64,000 nucleotides of DNA from Sepioteuthis lessoniana (Eukaryota; Mollusca; Cephalopoda; Myopsida; Loliginidae): the NCBI GenBank assembly GCA_963585895.1, contig OY757939.1:31596530-31660529 (forward strand). Direction: 5' to 3'. The number at the start of each line of letters is the position of its first letter. The stretch's first letter is position 1. The notes beneath the pieces were generated by a model that saw nothing but the letters and a program-made list of their open reading frames with translations, did no database searches and had not been told where the DNA came from. The position numbers were made by a program, and so were the translations under genes. Positions 52,953 through 64,000 of the stretch are shown here, piece by piece.

Positions 52953-52965
<13 letters not shown>
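51415..52965 (-). pseudogene. Tc1-like transposon, inactivated
   Basis: The right end (minus strand: GTCAACGCCGAAAGTATCCG, then TACACCC) at 52920-52958 resembles Tc1-family termini. The minus translation has PGSGRKAKL (linker after the DNA-binding domain) near 52420. KTFLDKENCFWEQVLWSDGR follows near 52170-52115, where the first catalytic D is retained, and then DVQKTWRKKGEA. After frameshifts 'FQQDNDPK' (second D) appears near 51895 and 'PDLNP' (third D/E region) near 51780. Multiple frameshifts and stops are present, and the C-terminal codons meet the TA tract near 51640. No left terminus is recognisable. Transposase would bind its ends and integrate at TA. Confidence 0.7.
51470..51637. repeat. 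TA/TG microsatellite cluster within Tc1 relic
   Basis: (TA)n and (TG)n lie at 51474-51504 and a 54-base (TA)n at 51582-51635. Confidence 0.95.

Positions 52966-52992
<27 letters not shown>
52957..52992. repeat. (TA)n(GA)n compound microsatellite
   Basis: It lies exactly at the junction between the Tc1 terminus and the RTE endonuclease fragment. Confidence 0.95.
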
Positions 52993-53930
52993 GACATTTC
53001 ATTTTTGGTGAGTGAAGATCAGTTATATTGTGAAGATTTAATTGTTTGTACCTTATTTCTGCGTAGACTGAGGCGAATCTTTGCCAAGACGATTCTATGA
53101 TCGGAAGATACTTCTTTAAAAGATGAGTATGCCTCACAATTCACGGCACTATTTATCCACTTCTTGTTTATTATTATATAATTTAGAGTTATTTGGGTAT
53201 GTGTATGTCCATAGTTTTTCCTCCCTTTTTGGAATTTAGTATTTAGGCATCTTAGTCTGTTCTCCAGTGAAAAATCTGCAAGATCTTCCCTATTGATGTT
53301 TGACGAGTTTTGTGAGGAGAATTTGTTATTTCCGTCTTTACCTATTGAGCATTCACGTCTCTGCCGATGATTAAAACATTGTGCTGGTGAATGTGCCGGA
53401 CAAGGGAAGAGAGCTCGTTGTAGAAGGTGTTGATGTCCGTTTCATCACTGGCATTGGTGGGACGATTGTTGTGCAGGTGTTGCCATTAAATTAAGCACAC
53501 TTCATTATTAGTTGGATTCTCTATTATGCTATTTAGTAATTTTAATGCAGAAGGATTAAGAGGAATTCCTACGCTTCCTCTGACGACGTTGACGGAGTTT
53601 TTTCACGCTAATACCGAGACAAATGTCTATCCATTACCAGTATCATGGTATTTTATTTCTAGTTCGCTATGGTAATATCTATGTTTCTGTATGTATATGA
53701 TGTGTATATTATGCTATATATTAGACGTTGTCAGCACGGGTTTATTGTGTTTAAAGTCATAACGTTAAATTTCACAACGTTAATGGTTTTGCATCCTAGT
53801 AAGTTTGGTTTGGGTTTTAGCTCTGTAGCTGATTTTTTGAACACTGGGGCCAGAGCTCCAAACTTAGCAGAATGCACCCTTTGTTTACTCGCGCAAAGAG
53901 CGATACGGATTGAATTAGAGCCATGGTAAT
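52993..53930 (-). pseudogene. RTE-type LINE, AP-endonuclease domain
   Basis: Reading minus, NRPTNASDETDINTFYNELS precedes HNVLIIGRDVNAQ (catalytic D..N pair), then NINREDLADFSLENRLRCLN, then INKKWINSAVNCEAYSSFKE and VSSDHRIVLAKIRLSLRRNK (catalytic SDH). This is the order of an exonuclease-endonuclease-phosphatase fold domain. N-terminal traces (TLNTIN, YRNIDI) reach 53750-53900. Frameshifts and stops are present. The RT domain is missing because the copy meets the GA/TA tract at 52992. It belongs with the 14.4, 42.0 and 47-48 kb fragments. Confidence 0.75.
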
Positions 53931-54146
53931 CTTTCGTTGACTGTTTTTCCCTTACTAATAGACGCCAATCTAATAGATGAGGTACAGTAGTTTCCCCGAC
54001 TGAACTATTTGATTCTGGTCATTGACCTATGACGTTTTTCTGCTCAGCATCGAGTGAAGCGCGTTGTTGATCTAACTTTGGATTCCTCCATCTTACTTCA
54101 CATTTACTATGTTTCTTCCCTTGACTTTCATTGATATACACTTGTA

Positions 54147-54172
54147 TAATATATATATATATATATATATAT
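54147..54172. repeat. (TA)n microsatellite
   Basis: About 13 TA units at the left edge of the next element. Confidence 0.9.
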
Positions 54173-54181
54173 AATTATTTA

Positions 54182-55275
54182 AAAACGGCTTTAAAAAGCG
54201 TATACATTTCAAAATACTTTCAAATACTAAAAAAAGGAACCTTTCCTTTCGGTCACGTCTCATCAGAGAAAAATACCGTGACAGACAAGTAGTGATGAGG
54301 AAATAAACATGGGGTATTGACCGTCGAAAAGTACTGGGGGGAAGAAAACTGAGCCAAAAAAGTATCTCTATCTATAAGTTTCTGTGCAAATGTGACGTTT
54401 GCTAAATCGGTCCCACTACCCAAAGATAGGAACGTAGAATCAACCAACACATACCTTCTATCCGCACAAATATTTTGGATTGCTCTGCGGTATCGAATAA
54501 TTAGATGTCGTCTTCAGCCACTCGGTGACACCTACTGGACAATTCGGCTTGGAGACCACAAATAACGAATGAGGCTTTGTGGACAGACCACACACTTGTC
54601 GGCCGTGTTAGGTGGTACACGGACCGGTTCGTGTAGCCTTGTTTGCTTGGTCTTTCTTGTGATCCAAGGTTGGTACTCCTTGGCCTCAGGGAGCCGTCCC
54701 TCCAGGCCTTTGCCTGCTTCGGCAAGACCAAGTTTATTGTTTGGTGCTCGAAGCATCTCAGTAGGGGAATGCCAACGGAGCTAAGAATTTCTGACATCGC
54801 CGGTCATAAGAGTTTCGGCCCAGGTCCGGACCACACTCTAAAAAAGTCTTCTGCCACACTTCATCTTGGCGGGGAGATGATCAAATACTAACTCAAATAA
54901 CGAGTTACATTTATCCGTGCTCGAGGTCTTCATCACAAAATTCAAACTTCGTTGTGGAAACAAAAGCAATTTTACACATTATTTTTATTTAACATAACAG
55001 TTCTTAATTCAACCAATCCTAACTTAGTACGTGAAGAAAACAATATTAACTGCACCTATCCTTCTGGTTTACGGTGAATTTTATTTTCCGGCTGAGTTTT
55101 CTACACCCCCAAATGCTTTTGACGGTCAATACCCCATGTCTCTTTCCTCATCACTACTTGTCGTTCATGGTATTTTTTCTGATGAGACGTGACCGAAAGA
55201 AAGGGTTCCCTTTTTTAGATGTTAAAGTATTTCAAACTATTTTAAAATGCACACTTTTTAAAGCCGTTTTTATAT
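54182..55275. mobile_element. 1.1-kb element with ~165-bp inverted ends
   Basis: The left arm (54182-54345) starts AAAAACGGCTTTAAAAAG. The reverse complement of the right arm (55110-55275) starts identically and matches through 'tttcggtcacgtctcatcag', 'gacaagtagtgatgagga' and 'acatggggtattgaccgtc'. I estimate about 85% identity. Each arm, read outward, has CTGATGAGACGTGACCGAAAG, the GATGA...CGAAA core. The interior includes a GC-rich segment with FIAW copy 3. Confidence 0.75.
54640..54865 (+). repeat. Protein-like dispersed unit 'FIAW', copy 3
   Basis: The plus-strand frame reads KTKFIVWCSKHLSRGMPTEL and RISDIAGHKSFGPGPDH. The spacing F-I-x-W ... R-G-M-P is the same as in copies 1 and 2 at 28.4 and 29.1 kb. 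It lies inside the inverted-end element. Confidence 0.45.
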
Positions 55276-55504
55276 TTTGCACGTACCACAGAATCTATAT
55301 ATACAGAAAGAGATTGTTGGGGAGTAGGTATATTTGACTTTTAGTTTTAAAATTTCTTACTTAACAGTAAGAAATCAGTAAGTAAAAGTAGCATCAGATA
55401 AAAAGAAGTAAGATTAAACCCCACAAACTCCTATGAAAATAAGAGGGACAGTTTCAACTATACCATATTTTTATCTTAGTATAGTTCAAACTATCCTCCT
55501 TTTA

Positions 55505-56190
55505 TTTTCAGCCCAGTCGGTTGGGGCCGTAGAATACATCGACTACATCTCTGCAGAAGGGTAAGACCTCTCCCAATGAGTATCCTGGATATGACACTAA
55601 ACCATCTGATAGTGAGGCTTAAGTCCTGGAGCTTTAGGGAATGTAAAGTACTCTTTCAATACCATTGCTCTCAGGTCCTTTTTTAACCTGGAGTGGTAGT
55701 ACCTGATAGGGTCCCATCTATGGGTCAAATAGAACTGTTCCACCTTCAAGTGATAGCAAACAAAGGAGCCCTGGCTCGTTTAAAAATGTTACCTATAAAC
55801 TATGTTTACAAATCATATACCATATAACTGTGTGCAAACAAATGAGTAGTGCTGAATAGTAATATTTGAAACCGTTTAACTGTAAAAATGGAATTATTGG
55901 TATTACATAGCAATACTTGAAACCATTTTACAGTGCAAAGGAATGAATAGGTTGGAATAGATTTATCAATATTAAATAACAATAATTGAAACCATTTAAC
56001 CGTGTGCAAACAATAAGAATACTTAATTGTGTGAAAACAAATTAGCTTTGATTTTTGAGAAAAGGAATTACTGAACTAAATATGTATAGCCATTAATCTG
56101 TGTGCAAACAAATGACAGATGTTAAATTAACCTTTTTAGTGTTACATAACAATACTTGAAACCATTTAACTGAGTGCAAATACGTGAGCT
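55505..56190 (+). repeat. SINE-A copy with expanded internal repeats
   Basis: The head is 'cagtcggttggggccgtagaat' at 55514. The body and the GGGTCCCATCTATGGGTCAAA box end at 55733. About five 'gaaaccatttaactgtgtgcaaacaa' subrepeats then run to 56190. The hairpin tail is missing, and the copy ends in a TA/GA tract. Confidence 0.8.
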
Positions 56191-56198
56191 CTAGCTTA

Positions 56199-56204
<6 letters not shown>

Positions 56205-56264
<60 letters not shown>
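56205..56264. repeat. (TA)n(GA)n compound microsatellite
   Basis: About 16 TA units change directly into about 13 GA units. Confidence 0.95.
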
Positions 56265-56267
56265 AAA

Positions 56268-56965
56268 TTGATAACAAGGTAATCCAAGTAGAAGAAGAGA
56301 TTTATTGAGAGGCAAAGTCGACACTATAGAGTTTCGGTTCTAACGAACCATCATCAGAACTATGAGGGATGATGGATGTTTAAAAGTGCAAAATACAAAA
56401 ACCTAGGGAAAATTTGTATAACAAGAAAAAGTTGGCCATTTAATTAGTGAATCAGCATTTGTTTGTTTTAAACTACGTCATTTGACTTATTAGAAATATT
56501 GTACAGAATTTATGTTCCGTTTGTTTATCGAGAAATATTTCGAATCAAAAGGAGGAAGAAAAAGAAAGACAAAAAGAAAAAGAGAAAGTATAAAATTATG
56601 ATATATATGGAATATATTAACTAAAGATGGAATATATTGTAGCTTTCTAAAATGGATTTGCTCGAGTAAGAAGAAATATTATAAAAGCCCGGACGAGTAT
56701 TTACAGAATTACAGAGTGAAATAGCACCGGCCTCGAAAATTCGTCTTATGAATGGAAATGAGCATCTCTGCAGAATTGAAATCGAAGTTATGATTAGATT
56801 GAGAAACGTGTTGAAGAAGTGCATGGTTTAAGTTACCAATTTTAATGTCTCTTTTGTGTTCTTTCAAGTGACCGTGAAGGTTCCGAGATGTTTCATCAAT
56901 ATATTTTAATCTACAATTCTTACAAGGGATACCATAAACACCAGTGTTTGAAAATATATAGCATT
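56268..56965 (-). pseudogene. Penelope-like element, GIY-YIG endonuclease and 3' end
   Basis: Reading minus from about 56955, the translation is NTGVYGIPCKNCRLKYIDET, SRNLHGHLKEHKRDIKIGNL, NHALLQHVSQSNHNFDFNSA and EMLISIHK. GVY ... KYIDET and the following R.L..HLKEHKR are the GIY-YIG nuclease signature of Penelope-like elements (the family usually has YIGET and R..EH). A stop interrupts the frame near 56705. Downstream on the minus strand, CTGATGATGGTTCGTTAGAA and CCGAAACTC lie at 56358-56328, then an AATAAA, before the GA/TA tract. The reverse transcriptase is missing. Confidence 0.75.
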
Positions 56966-56989
56966 GAGGGCTAGAGTGTTTAGAGGGCA

Positions 56990-57069
56990 GATCGTTTTAG
57001 AGAGAAAATAGGTAGTTTTAATATCGAGCGGATCGTTTTAGAGAGAAAATAGGTAGTTTTAATATCGAG
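56990..57069. repeat. 41-bp tandem duplication
   Basis: 'atcgttttagagagaaaata' begins at 56991 and again at 57032. The two units are essentially identical. Confidence 0.95.
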
Positions 57070-57239
57070 TTTATTTAAGTTGTTTATTATGCTGTTGGAA
57101 GAAAAATTGTTAGGCAAAGTTATGAATCAACCTCGAACTAATGCAAACTCACAATCTTATTGAACTAGTTCCCCCATAGATTCATGTACACAATAGATTT
57201 ATATATAATGTATATATAGAACAAATATTGAATATATAA

Positions 57240-57429
57240 AATATATGCATAATATATATATATATATATATACGTAATACATATATATATATATATATAT
57301 ACGTAATACATATATATATATATATACGTAATACATATATATATATATGTACGTAATACATATATATATATGTACGTATATGAAATATACGTAATAAATA
57401 TATACGAGATATATATAATCTAATATGCG

Positions 57430-57480
<51 letters not shown>
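57240..57480. repeat. (TA)n with TACGTAATACA spacers
   Basis: Five TA blocks are separated by a conserved TACGTAATACA spacer, so this is a minisatellite made of a microsatellite. A long pure TA tract (57436-57480) closes it. Confidence 0.95.
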
Positions 57481-57482
<2 letters not shown>

Positions 57483-57808
57483 CTAAAATAATATGACTAG
57501 AATATATATAAATCATATATATAAAATACATAATATTTATATATAAAATATCAAGATAATATATACATTAAACCTTTATAAATTTCTACCAATTGCTTAC
57601 TTATCAGTGAATGTTTCACATTACAGATGAAACATTGGCCTGTTTAACTTATTTCCATAAATAATCATTATGTTTTTTAGTAGGGTTCTGAATAAAACAG
57701 GAAGATGTGATGGCACCAGCAAAAATAGCCATTTAATTTTGGGGGGAGAATTTACATCAACTAATCAAGTTACAATGCTTTTAAATAGAAAAGATATTCA
57801 TTGCTAAT

Positions 57809-58745
57809 ATGCAACTATTTTTCTGCAAAATCATTAAAATTATGAGCCAGCGAGTAATATCTAAGGAATTTGGAATTTCAAGAGGCGGTTACTTAGAAAT
57901 CTTCTCTTCGTTTCAAAGCACTAGATGTGTTTCGGATCGACCAAGATGTGGTCGCCCTCGAAAGCTGCAACACTGGATGGTACAGAAACTGACCAGGATA
58001 GCAAAATCTTAGCCAAAAAAAAACTGCAAGACAAGTGATAGATGAGTTCGACTTGTTTAATTTCGTGTCAGTAGATACCAATAAGCGTATCCTTTGAGAA
58101 CACGAACTGACGGGGTGCATTGTAGCTAAGAAACTAGCATTAACCAAAAAGCATTTGAAAGCAATATTAAGCTGGTCAAAGAAATATGAACTATGATATG
58201 GAGATGCTTGGACTAAGATCATATTCAGTTATGAAACTATGATGGAGTTACATTCTAATAAGCGAGAAAAGGCGAAAAGATTCACAGTACACGACGAAAA
58301 CCGTTAGGGGGTGTAAGTCTCTGATATTTTCGTTCAAAAAGTTGGTTAAAATTGATGGTAACTTGGATAGTACCAAATACATCCACTGAGTGAAGGTCAA
58401 TTTGATACCAGAATTTGAAGATGAGATTTTTCAGAACTCCGTGCCATAGATCATGTGCAACATACAATAGTTTGGCTGACGAAGGTGTTAGCGTACTGAA
58501 AAATTGGCCAGCTCACAGCCCTCGCTTAGATACAATCGAGCAAATGTGGACAACACTAAAGAAAAGAATTCGTCAGAAGAATCCGCGCAATTTTGAAGAG
58601 TTGTAGCAGCTCAGCCCCAGAGAATGGCATCTCATACCAGTAAAGATGGTAAAGGAATTGTACGCATCTGTTCCCAGGGACATCGAATCAATTCAAGCTA
58701 AAGGAAGCCACATGAAACATGAACAATGTACAGTAACTTCTTGAA
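57809..58745 (+). pseudogene. Second Tc1-like transposase, inactivated
   Basis: The plus translation starts near MSQRVISKEFGISRGG (57842). CVSDRPRCGRPRKLQ follows, the Tc1 DNA-binding linker with a GRPR hook. Next come KKTARQVIDEFDLF, LTKKHLKAILSWSKKYE, 'TKIIFSYE' where a catalytic D is expected (WSDE in active copies), NWPAHSPRLDTIEQMWTTLK (third catalytic region, with SP.L..IE) and RRIRAI/REWHLIPVKMVKELYA near 58620-58660. Many frameshifts and stops are present. It is a different subfamily from the copy at 51.4-53.0 kb. Confidence 0.7.
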
Positions 58746-58904
58746 ATGAACATTATGTCATAAATTTTCATTATAGACATTAGTCAAAGCATTTCCACCT
58801 CAAAAAACACAAGGCAAAACATCTACTTTTAAGTTTGCAATTACTAGAAATTTACAATAGTTTAAAGTACCAAGACGTTTGCACACTATTCTCGCTCTCG
58901 CTCC

Positions 58905-58908
58905 CCCC

Positions 58909-58960
<52 letters not shown>
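58905..58960. repeat. (CT)n(TA)n compound microsatellite
   Basis: The CT run changes directly into a TA run. On the opposite strand this is (TA)n(GA)n. Confidence 0.95.
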
Positions 58961-58964
<4 letters not shown>

Positions 58965-60803
58965 TCGTACATATTTATCATTGATTTAATTATAAGTTTT
59001 ATATAGATGATTCCTATACAATTTTACTTCTAGCTTGAACCAGTGCTTTTATTTATGGCGTGCACATCTAAGGATATGCATTACTTTCGAAGCATTATTA
59101 ATTCTGCCTTTATAGTTGATAGGAGTAATTTATTTCCCGTGATTTTGCTTGTCAGAAGCTAGATCTCATTCCCTGGGTGGGAATTCTCTCTGTTCAAGCA
59201 GCTTCATTGTTCTAGTTGTTTTTATTAGGTGTCTCTAACCAGCCCTACACAGCACACGACGTTGCTTGCAGTAGTAGCCACAGTAGCAGAGCAAACATAC
59301 AGCTGGTTAGAAGTGCCAATCAAATGTTGATTAGGACAGTCCCGTGTAGCTCGTCTACAGGCACCAAAGAAGCTTAGCTTAAGCAGCAGCATAGTTACCG
59401 TAACAGATGCGTTGACCTTCATTTTGTTGACGGTTCAGGCAGCAAAGATAAATTCCCTGTAATATGTTATGGCTGTTCAAAAGGTTGCTCAGAGCTGAGA
59501 TTGATTATGACTTTAATTTAGCATAAGTTACACCTTGACTCCAAAGAGAGAACAGCATATTCGTTTTTCTTCTACTCACTGATAAGTTTGATGTGTTATC
59601 TTTTGTTCTCTTATGACAACAGATTGACTAGCATGATAAAAATAACAAAGAATACGTGCTTTATAGCTCCTGAACATAATCAGGAGATCACATATTGAAA
59701 TAAAAACAACAAAGGTCAGTATAATAATCCCAAAATATCAATGAATAATAATAACCATAATACGGTAACTACAACTAAACTTAAAAAAATTAAGTCGCAA
59801 TAGAATTTATTGCACTTGTAATTACAATTCATAGGGAATATTATTGCTCGTTCAAAGTTTGAAGCTCCTTTTTCTGAACCAATTATTTAAGATTATTATG
59901 AACACATTCTTATAAATACGAATAAAGTACTTTATTCTGGAATCCGGATTTTTCTAGTAAAACTAGCTATATTTTGGATGATATAATTGCTATAGCGCAA
60001 AGGCTGCAAAAGAAATCCCATTACATTTTCTCTAATAAATTATCAGTAGAATATTTACTGCTTATTTAACTCTGATCCCGTGTAGTTTGGAATATTTTCG
60101 TAAGAGTGTTAGTGTTTAAGTCAATAAAGCGATTTACCTCCAAGGCAACTAGAGATGCCAGGTCAACCCGTCTTCACTATTCCCAATTGATCCAAGTTAA
60201 CTCGCCCCTATTCTTTTGAGACCCCTCCCCCTTCTTAGTGACCATAACAAAATTTAAAATTTAAATAAATATTTCATAGTCAGGTAATTGTTTTTTCATG
60301 TAACTTATTTAAAAAATTGAGATATCTGAACATCTACGTGAACAAATTTTAAACCTGACTTTTAAAAACTTACGCTATTCCAATTAAAATAAAATAATCC
60401 AGGTATATTCTCAAGATCAGGTTGGCATATGTAAATAAATAAATAAAAATGATTAAGATTTCTCGTATATATTATTTTAAAGAAAACGTTTTGCTTACTA
60501 AATAAAACAACAACCTGTCTTTAAAACAAGTTCAGATTCAGAATAATCTTCCGTCATTGGTGGTTAAAAAATACCACATAATGTTAAATCTATTAATTGT
60601 GTCCAATGTGTGGCATTAAAATTAATTGTTGGTATTCTTTTTAACCTTTTCCTGGTTGACTCCTCACTCCTGAAAGAATATAAAAATTAAATAATTGAAT
60701 TATTAAAAAATTCCAATCTTTACTGCTTTAATAATTATGGTGAAATTAGATAAAATCTTTAAAAATGATTCTATAAATTGGAATAATTGAGTCAGTGATA
60801 TAT
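58961..60803. other. AT-rich spacer
   Basis: A minus-strand frame at 59225-59422 starts MKVNASVTVTMLLLKLSFFG and continues CRRATRDCPNQHLIGTSNQL. It has a protein-like middle but is unrecognised, possibly an element fragment. The rest has no feature. Confidence 0.4.
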
Positions 60804-61919
60804 GAATAAATATTTACTTCTTCTCTTCAACTTCCTCAGATTTGCGCATGGAATATAGAAGATTTTCTGGTAGTAAACAAAATGTATTACCTTGTATATT
60901 TCTTAATGCTATCTGTTGGATTTCATGAGGCTGCTCCTTAATCCTCTGAATCATATTAAAAATGTGTAGTTGCTGATTGTGGAATTTATTATTTCTTTTA
61001 ATTTCAAACCAACAAGTGGCATACACATTTATGATAAAATTTATCAAACTGTGGAGTTTTGTTGTGAACCTTTGTGGGTATGCACCTCGAGTCCATAAAC
61101 ACACGAGCCTGATGGCCAAAGTTAACCATCTTGCCTGGTTTAAAGAACCAATTTTCCAGGAGGCATATCTAGAGTCAATCTTACCTCTAGAAATATCTAC
61201 TGCGTATTCATACAGGAGTCTTTAGTAACAACTGAGATCATGTATTTTATCAATTTTCAAAATTGAATCCAGAGGACTGCTAATAGTGGGAAATGATATT
61301 TAGGGTAAATCAAGGCAATCCTTTGAGCATAATTTCCCCAGAGGGCCACTGAATGCTGTAGGGCCTTTTGCGTAACCATCTATATTTTTTAAAAAGGGCT
61401 CTGAAAAGTAGTTCATTATGGTGCAGAGAGCAACTAATTGTGTGAAGTTGGTTTTTTTAAAAACTTTTTTTCTAAAATTGCAATCATTCCACCTTCACAA
61501 CCTGTGTTGGCATTAGTGTTGTCAACAAGGATAGCCTTGATAGTGTTCTCACTGTTGAATTCATGTAAAACATCCACCACTTGCTCTGCATGAACAGCAC
61601 CTGTTGCACCAATATTAGGAAGAACTCTATGTGTCAGATATTTACTTTCATATGGGGTCTCCTTTGTAAAAGTTAAATGGCGTTCTGGTCCATTAGTTTT
61701 TTTCATAGTTTTCTGTCCATTTTCCAACACAATTTCCTTATGCAACAATGTGTCCTTATCCATTCTCCCATCAACTCCAATATATATAAGATTTTCCATA
61801 CTTTGATCATGTTTTTGTTGGGCAGTTGTTTTCACTTTAGTCTTTGCCCTGTCAACTTTACATTTATCAAGAATAATATTGTTTATATTAATTTTGCAAT
61901 ATGTGTCATTTATCACTAA
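60804..61919 (-). pseudogene. Transposase-like multi-copy gene, frameshifted
   Basis: Reading minus from about 61910, an open segment of about 155 codons contains LIYIGVDGRMDKDTLLHKEI, ERHLTFTKETPYESKYLTHR, VLPNIGATGAVHAEQVVDVL and AILVDNTNANTGCEGGMIAI. After a stop and frameshifts (61440-61260, GPTAFSGPLGKLC), it continues with LLYEYAVDISRGKID and WKIGSLNQARWLTLAIRLVC. LWTRGAYP, NNKFHNQQLHIFNMIQRIKE and CLLPENLLYSMRKSEEVEE follow, ending near 60804. I know this as a widespread, multi-copy invertebrate protein family of transposon character with no accepted name. The D-K-D ... VDNTN pattern could be part of an RNase H-fold DDE core, but that is inference. Confidence 0.65.
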
Positions 61920-62275
61920 CTAATAAAGATTTACATAGATTATGGTGTGGGTAATTTGTATACTGATTTCAAGAAAACCGGGTTTGATAAATGATTACTT
62001 GATGTTATTGATTTCACATATTGTTCTATTCTCAAACGTAAAGGCAATCTTATTTCTAATTTTACGAAGTGTAATCTTTTTATATGCGTTCTTTTTTAGT
62101 TTTGTCAATCTTTTTAATTTTATATTTTTATTTCATAACATTAAAACTTAAATACTTGCGCCCAGCCGAGGATGCATATTTTTGCATAATGATTTGACAT
62201 TAACCTTTAGAGTTTATAAGATAAGCACGTACCATTCAAGAAAATCACTTGCAATTAATCGAAAGAAGATTAATT
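61920..62275. other. AT-rich spacer
   Basis: Nothing recognised. Confidence 0.45.
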
Positions 62276-62279
62276 TGGT

Positions 62280-62505
62280 TTCTTTGTTTAATGGCATATC
62301 AACTATCGTGGGTTATCTAATACCAAAGCCATCCTTGTAGAAGAACAGCAGTTATGCTATTCAACTTATAGCTGAAGAGATAAGGAAGTTCATACTTTTC
62401 CTAAGAGTATTCGGCCGAAAGTGAATGTAAAGCGAGACTGTAGTTCGAACTCTCTTACTTCGAGACCGCAGCCCAGCACTTTAGCAATTACTCTACAGGT
62501 ATTCT
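62280..62505 (-). repeat. SINE-B copy (tRNA-derived), well preserved
   Basis: The tail complement 'atggcatatcaactatcgtg' / 'ggttatctaataccaaagcc' is at 62290-62330. The body is 'aagagtattcggccgaaagtg'. The B-box complement is 'ctgtagttcgaactctcttac' and the A-box complement 'cactttagcaattactc'. Confidence 0.8.
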
Positions 62506-63780
62506 CCTCTTGAAAGAAGAAAGAAGCTTTAAAAAGACATTAAAATAATATAATTCAATTTTAATGACTCTTGATGGAAATTCTTATCTAATATGAATCC
62601 TTAAAATAACAGGGAATTTAATGTTCATTGGCTTTGAAACATTGTGTTGATTGCTTTTTGAAGGATAATGTTTAAAAATAAAAAGACAAGGATAGAAAAA
62701 AATTAAATAGGACGTATCAAATATCACAAAAAATGTTTTTCACTCTCTGAAAACAAAATATTGTTGAGTAAACGAACCGATTCTAAAATATATAACATAA
62801 AAATTCTAAAATAACAAATTCTAGTTTTATGCGACAAATTTTTAATGAAACTTCAATTTTACTTCAAATAGGAAAAGTTTCTTTTGACATCCTGAGTGTT
62901 ATATAGACTTGGCATGTCAGTACCTTATAATCTAAAGGATGTTTTAGTTTCACTTTTTTTTCGTAAGTCATAGTTTATGTAAAATTACAGCGAAATACAT
63001 TAGATTTCTTTCGATCCATCCATGTTTAATACAAATCATAGAATACCCTACTTTTTTGCAAGACTCGTTAGCATCAATGTTTTTTAGAATTTCGAATTGT
63101 GTCTCTCTAACAAAGTAGATATCAAACTTAGCCCTTTTCAGAACTTAGGCATCAACGCGAAATTGAATGAATTTTAATACATGATGCTTTCTATGAAATT
63201 GAAAATGACATTTCAGGTCCCTTTCAGTTGCTTATAACATGCTTGATCGAATGATTTGTAAGGCTATTTAAATTCCAAAGATCTATTTGGTATAAATTTA
63301 GGAAAAAATAAAATAAATGAGGAGTTTTCTACCGAGATTAATCACTGAATTATCACAAATGGACAAAAATATTCAGTAAGAAGACCACGAGCACACAGAG
63401 TACACCTTAAACAGTTAATAATATAACCCCAGGTCAAAGTCACAGTCAGCCCATAGAACTAACCACAAGGATTAAGCTGCAAAGCTGTTTCCACGACAAG
63501 AATAGTAAACTGGGATCGATAAATGTTCCCGTAATTGTTATAGATAATGCAAGAGCTATATTTGAAATATGATCAATGACATACCAAACAATTTAAAGTC
63601 TGTTTGTTTAACCTCTCAACACTTACAAGACTATGGCTACAGGTATGGTCTGACCTTCATATCAAACACATTAGTAGGTTTATATTTACTTTTGTGATGC
63701 TCTAGAATAATTTTTTGGAATATATAATTTAATTTGAAAGGGAATACAGATAAGATGTCATTTTTCCAAGACATAAAAAT
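62506..63780. other. AT-rich spacer
   Basis: Nothing recognised. Confidence 0.45.
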
Positions 63781-63782
63781 AC

Positions 63783-64000
63783 AAGTTTGGTTTGGTTGTG
63801 TTTTATGGCATATGAAACTTTGTGGGTTATCTAATGCCAAATCCTATATTTGTAAGTGAACAGTTTGTAAGTAAAATTATTTTTAAACGAGCCAGAGTTC
63901 ATTTGTTTGCACACAGTTAAATACTTACAAGTATTGCTATTTAACACTAATGATTTTATTCAATCCTTTGTTTACTCACAGCTAAATGATTTCAAGTATT
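63783..64000 (-). repeat. SINE-A copy, cut by window end
   Basis: The hairpin complement is 'atggcatatgaaactttgtg' / 'ggttatctaatgcc' at 63805-63839. It is followed by 'cacacagttaaatacttacaag' and 'cacagctaaatgatttcaag' subrepeats. The head lies outside the window. Confidence 0.75.

Overview
The window looks like intergenic or intronic DNA from a large, AT-rich, repeat-laden animal genome. There are no bacterial operons, no rRNA and no intact single-copy gene readable end to end. The mix of elements (an RNase H-bearing LINE, RTE-type LINEs, an R4/Dong-type LINE with a restriction-like endonuclease, a Penelope-like element, Tc1/mariner transposons and several tRNA-derived SINEs) together with long TA and GA tracts fits a marine invertebrate. 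A mollusc such as a cephalopod is my guess, but that is an inference and the sequence does not prove it. All element assignments come from reading translations by eye; no database search was possible. Repeat edges are approximate.

Region by region. 0-11 kb: SINE copies of two families, a fold-back structure (5.69-6.06 kb), a mariner-like MITE, a hAT-like transposase remnant and two possible host exons on the minus strand. 11-16.5 kb: more SINEs, an RTE LINE 3' end and a promoter-like cluster. 16.5-20.3 kb: a 5'-truncated LINE with reverse transcriptase, RNase H and a terminal hairpin, abutting a GC-rich block of short tandem repeats. 20.3-27.5 kb: a promoter-like TATA/exon candidate, a 21-copy 81-bp tandem array that is open for 641 codons, and the best host exon in the window (26445-26693, minus strand, with a strong splice donor). 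27.5-39.5 kb: SINEs, a Penelope-type inverted pair, ORF1 of a LINE with three CCHC knuckles, a decayed multi-copy gene, and a TTAA-flanked MITE. 40-44.2 kb: a pile-up of five 3' ends of one R4/Dong-like LINE, with other elements inserted into it. 44-51 kb: SINEs, an RTE LINE broken into two opposite-facing halves, and microsatellites. 51-64 kb: two dead Tc1-like transposons, an RTE endonuclease fragment, a 1.1-kb element with long inverted ends, a Penelope GIY-YIG fragment and a transposase-like pseudogene.

The unifying observation is a short 3'-terminal hairpin module (GGCATTAAATAACC ... GGTTGATATGCC) that occurs about twenty times. It ends the RNase H LINE, a tRNA-derived SINE family (here SINE-B) and a second, very abundant composite family (here SINE-A). 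This is the pattern expected if the LINE's machinery mobilises both SINEs. A second unifying pattern is three inverted pairs, all with 3' ends facing outward, that carry a GATGA...CGAAA core also found next to the Penelope endonuclease fragment.
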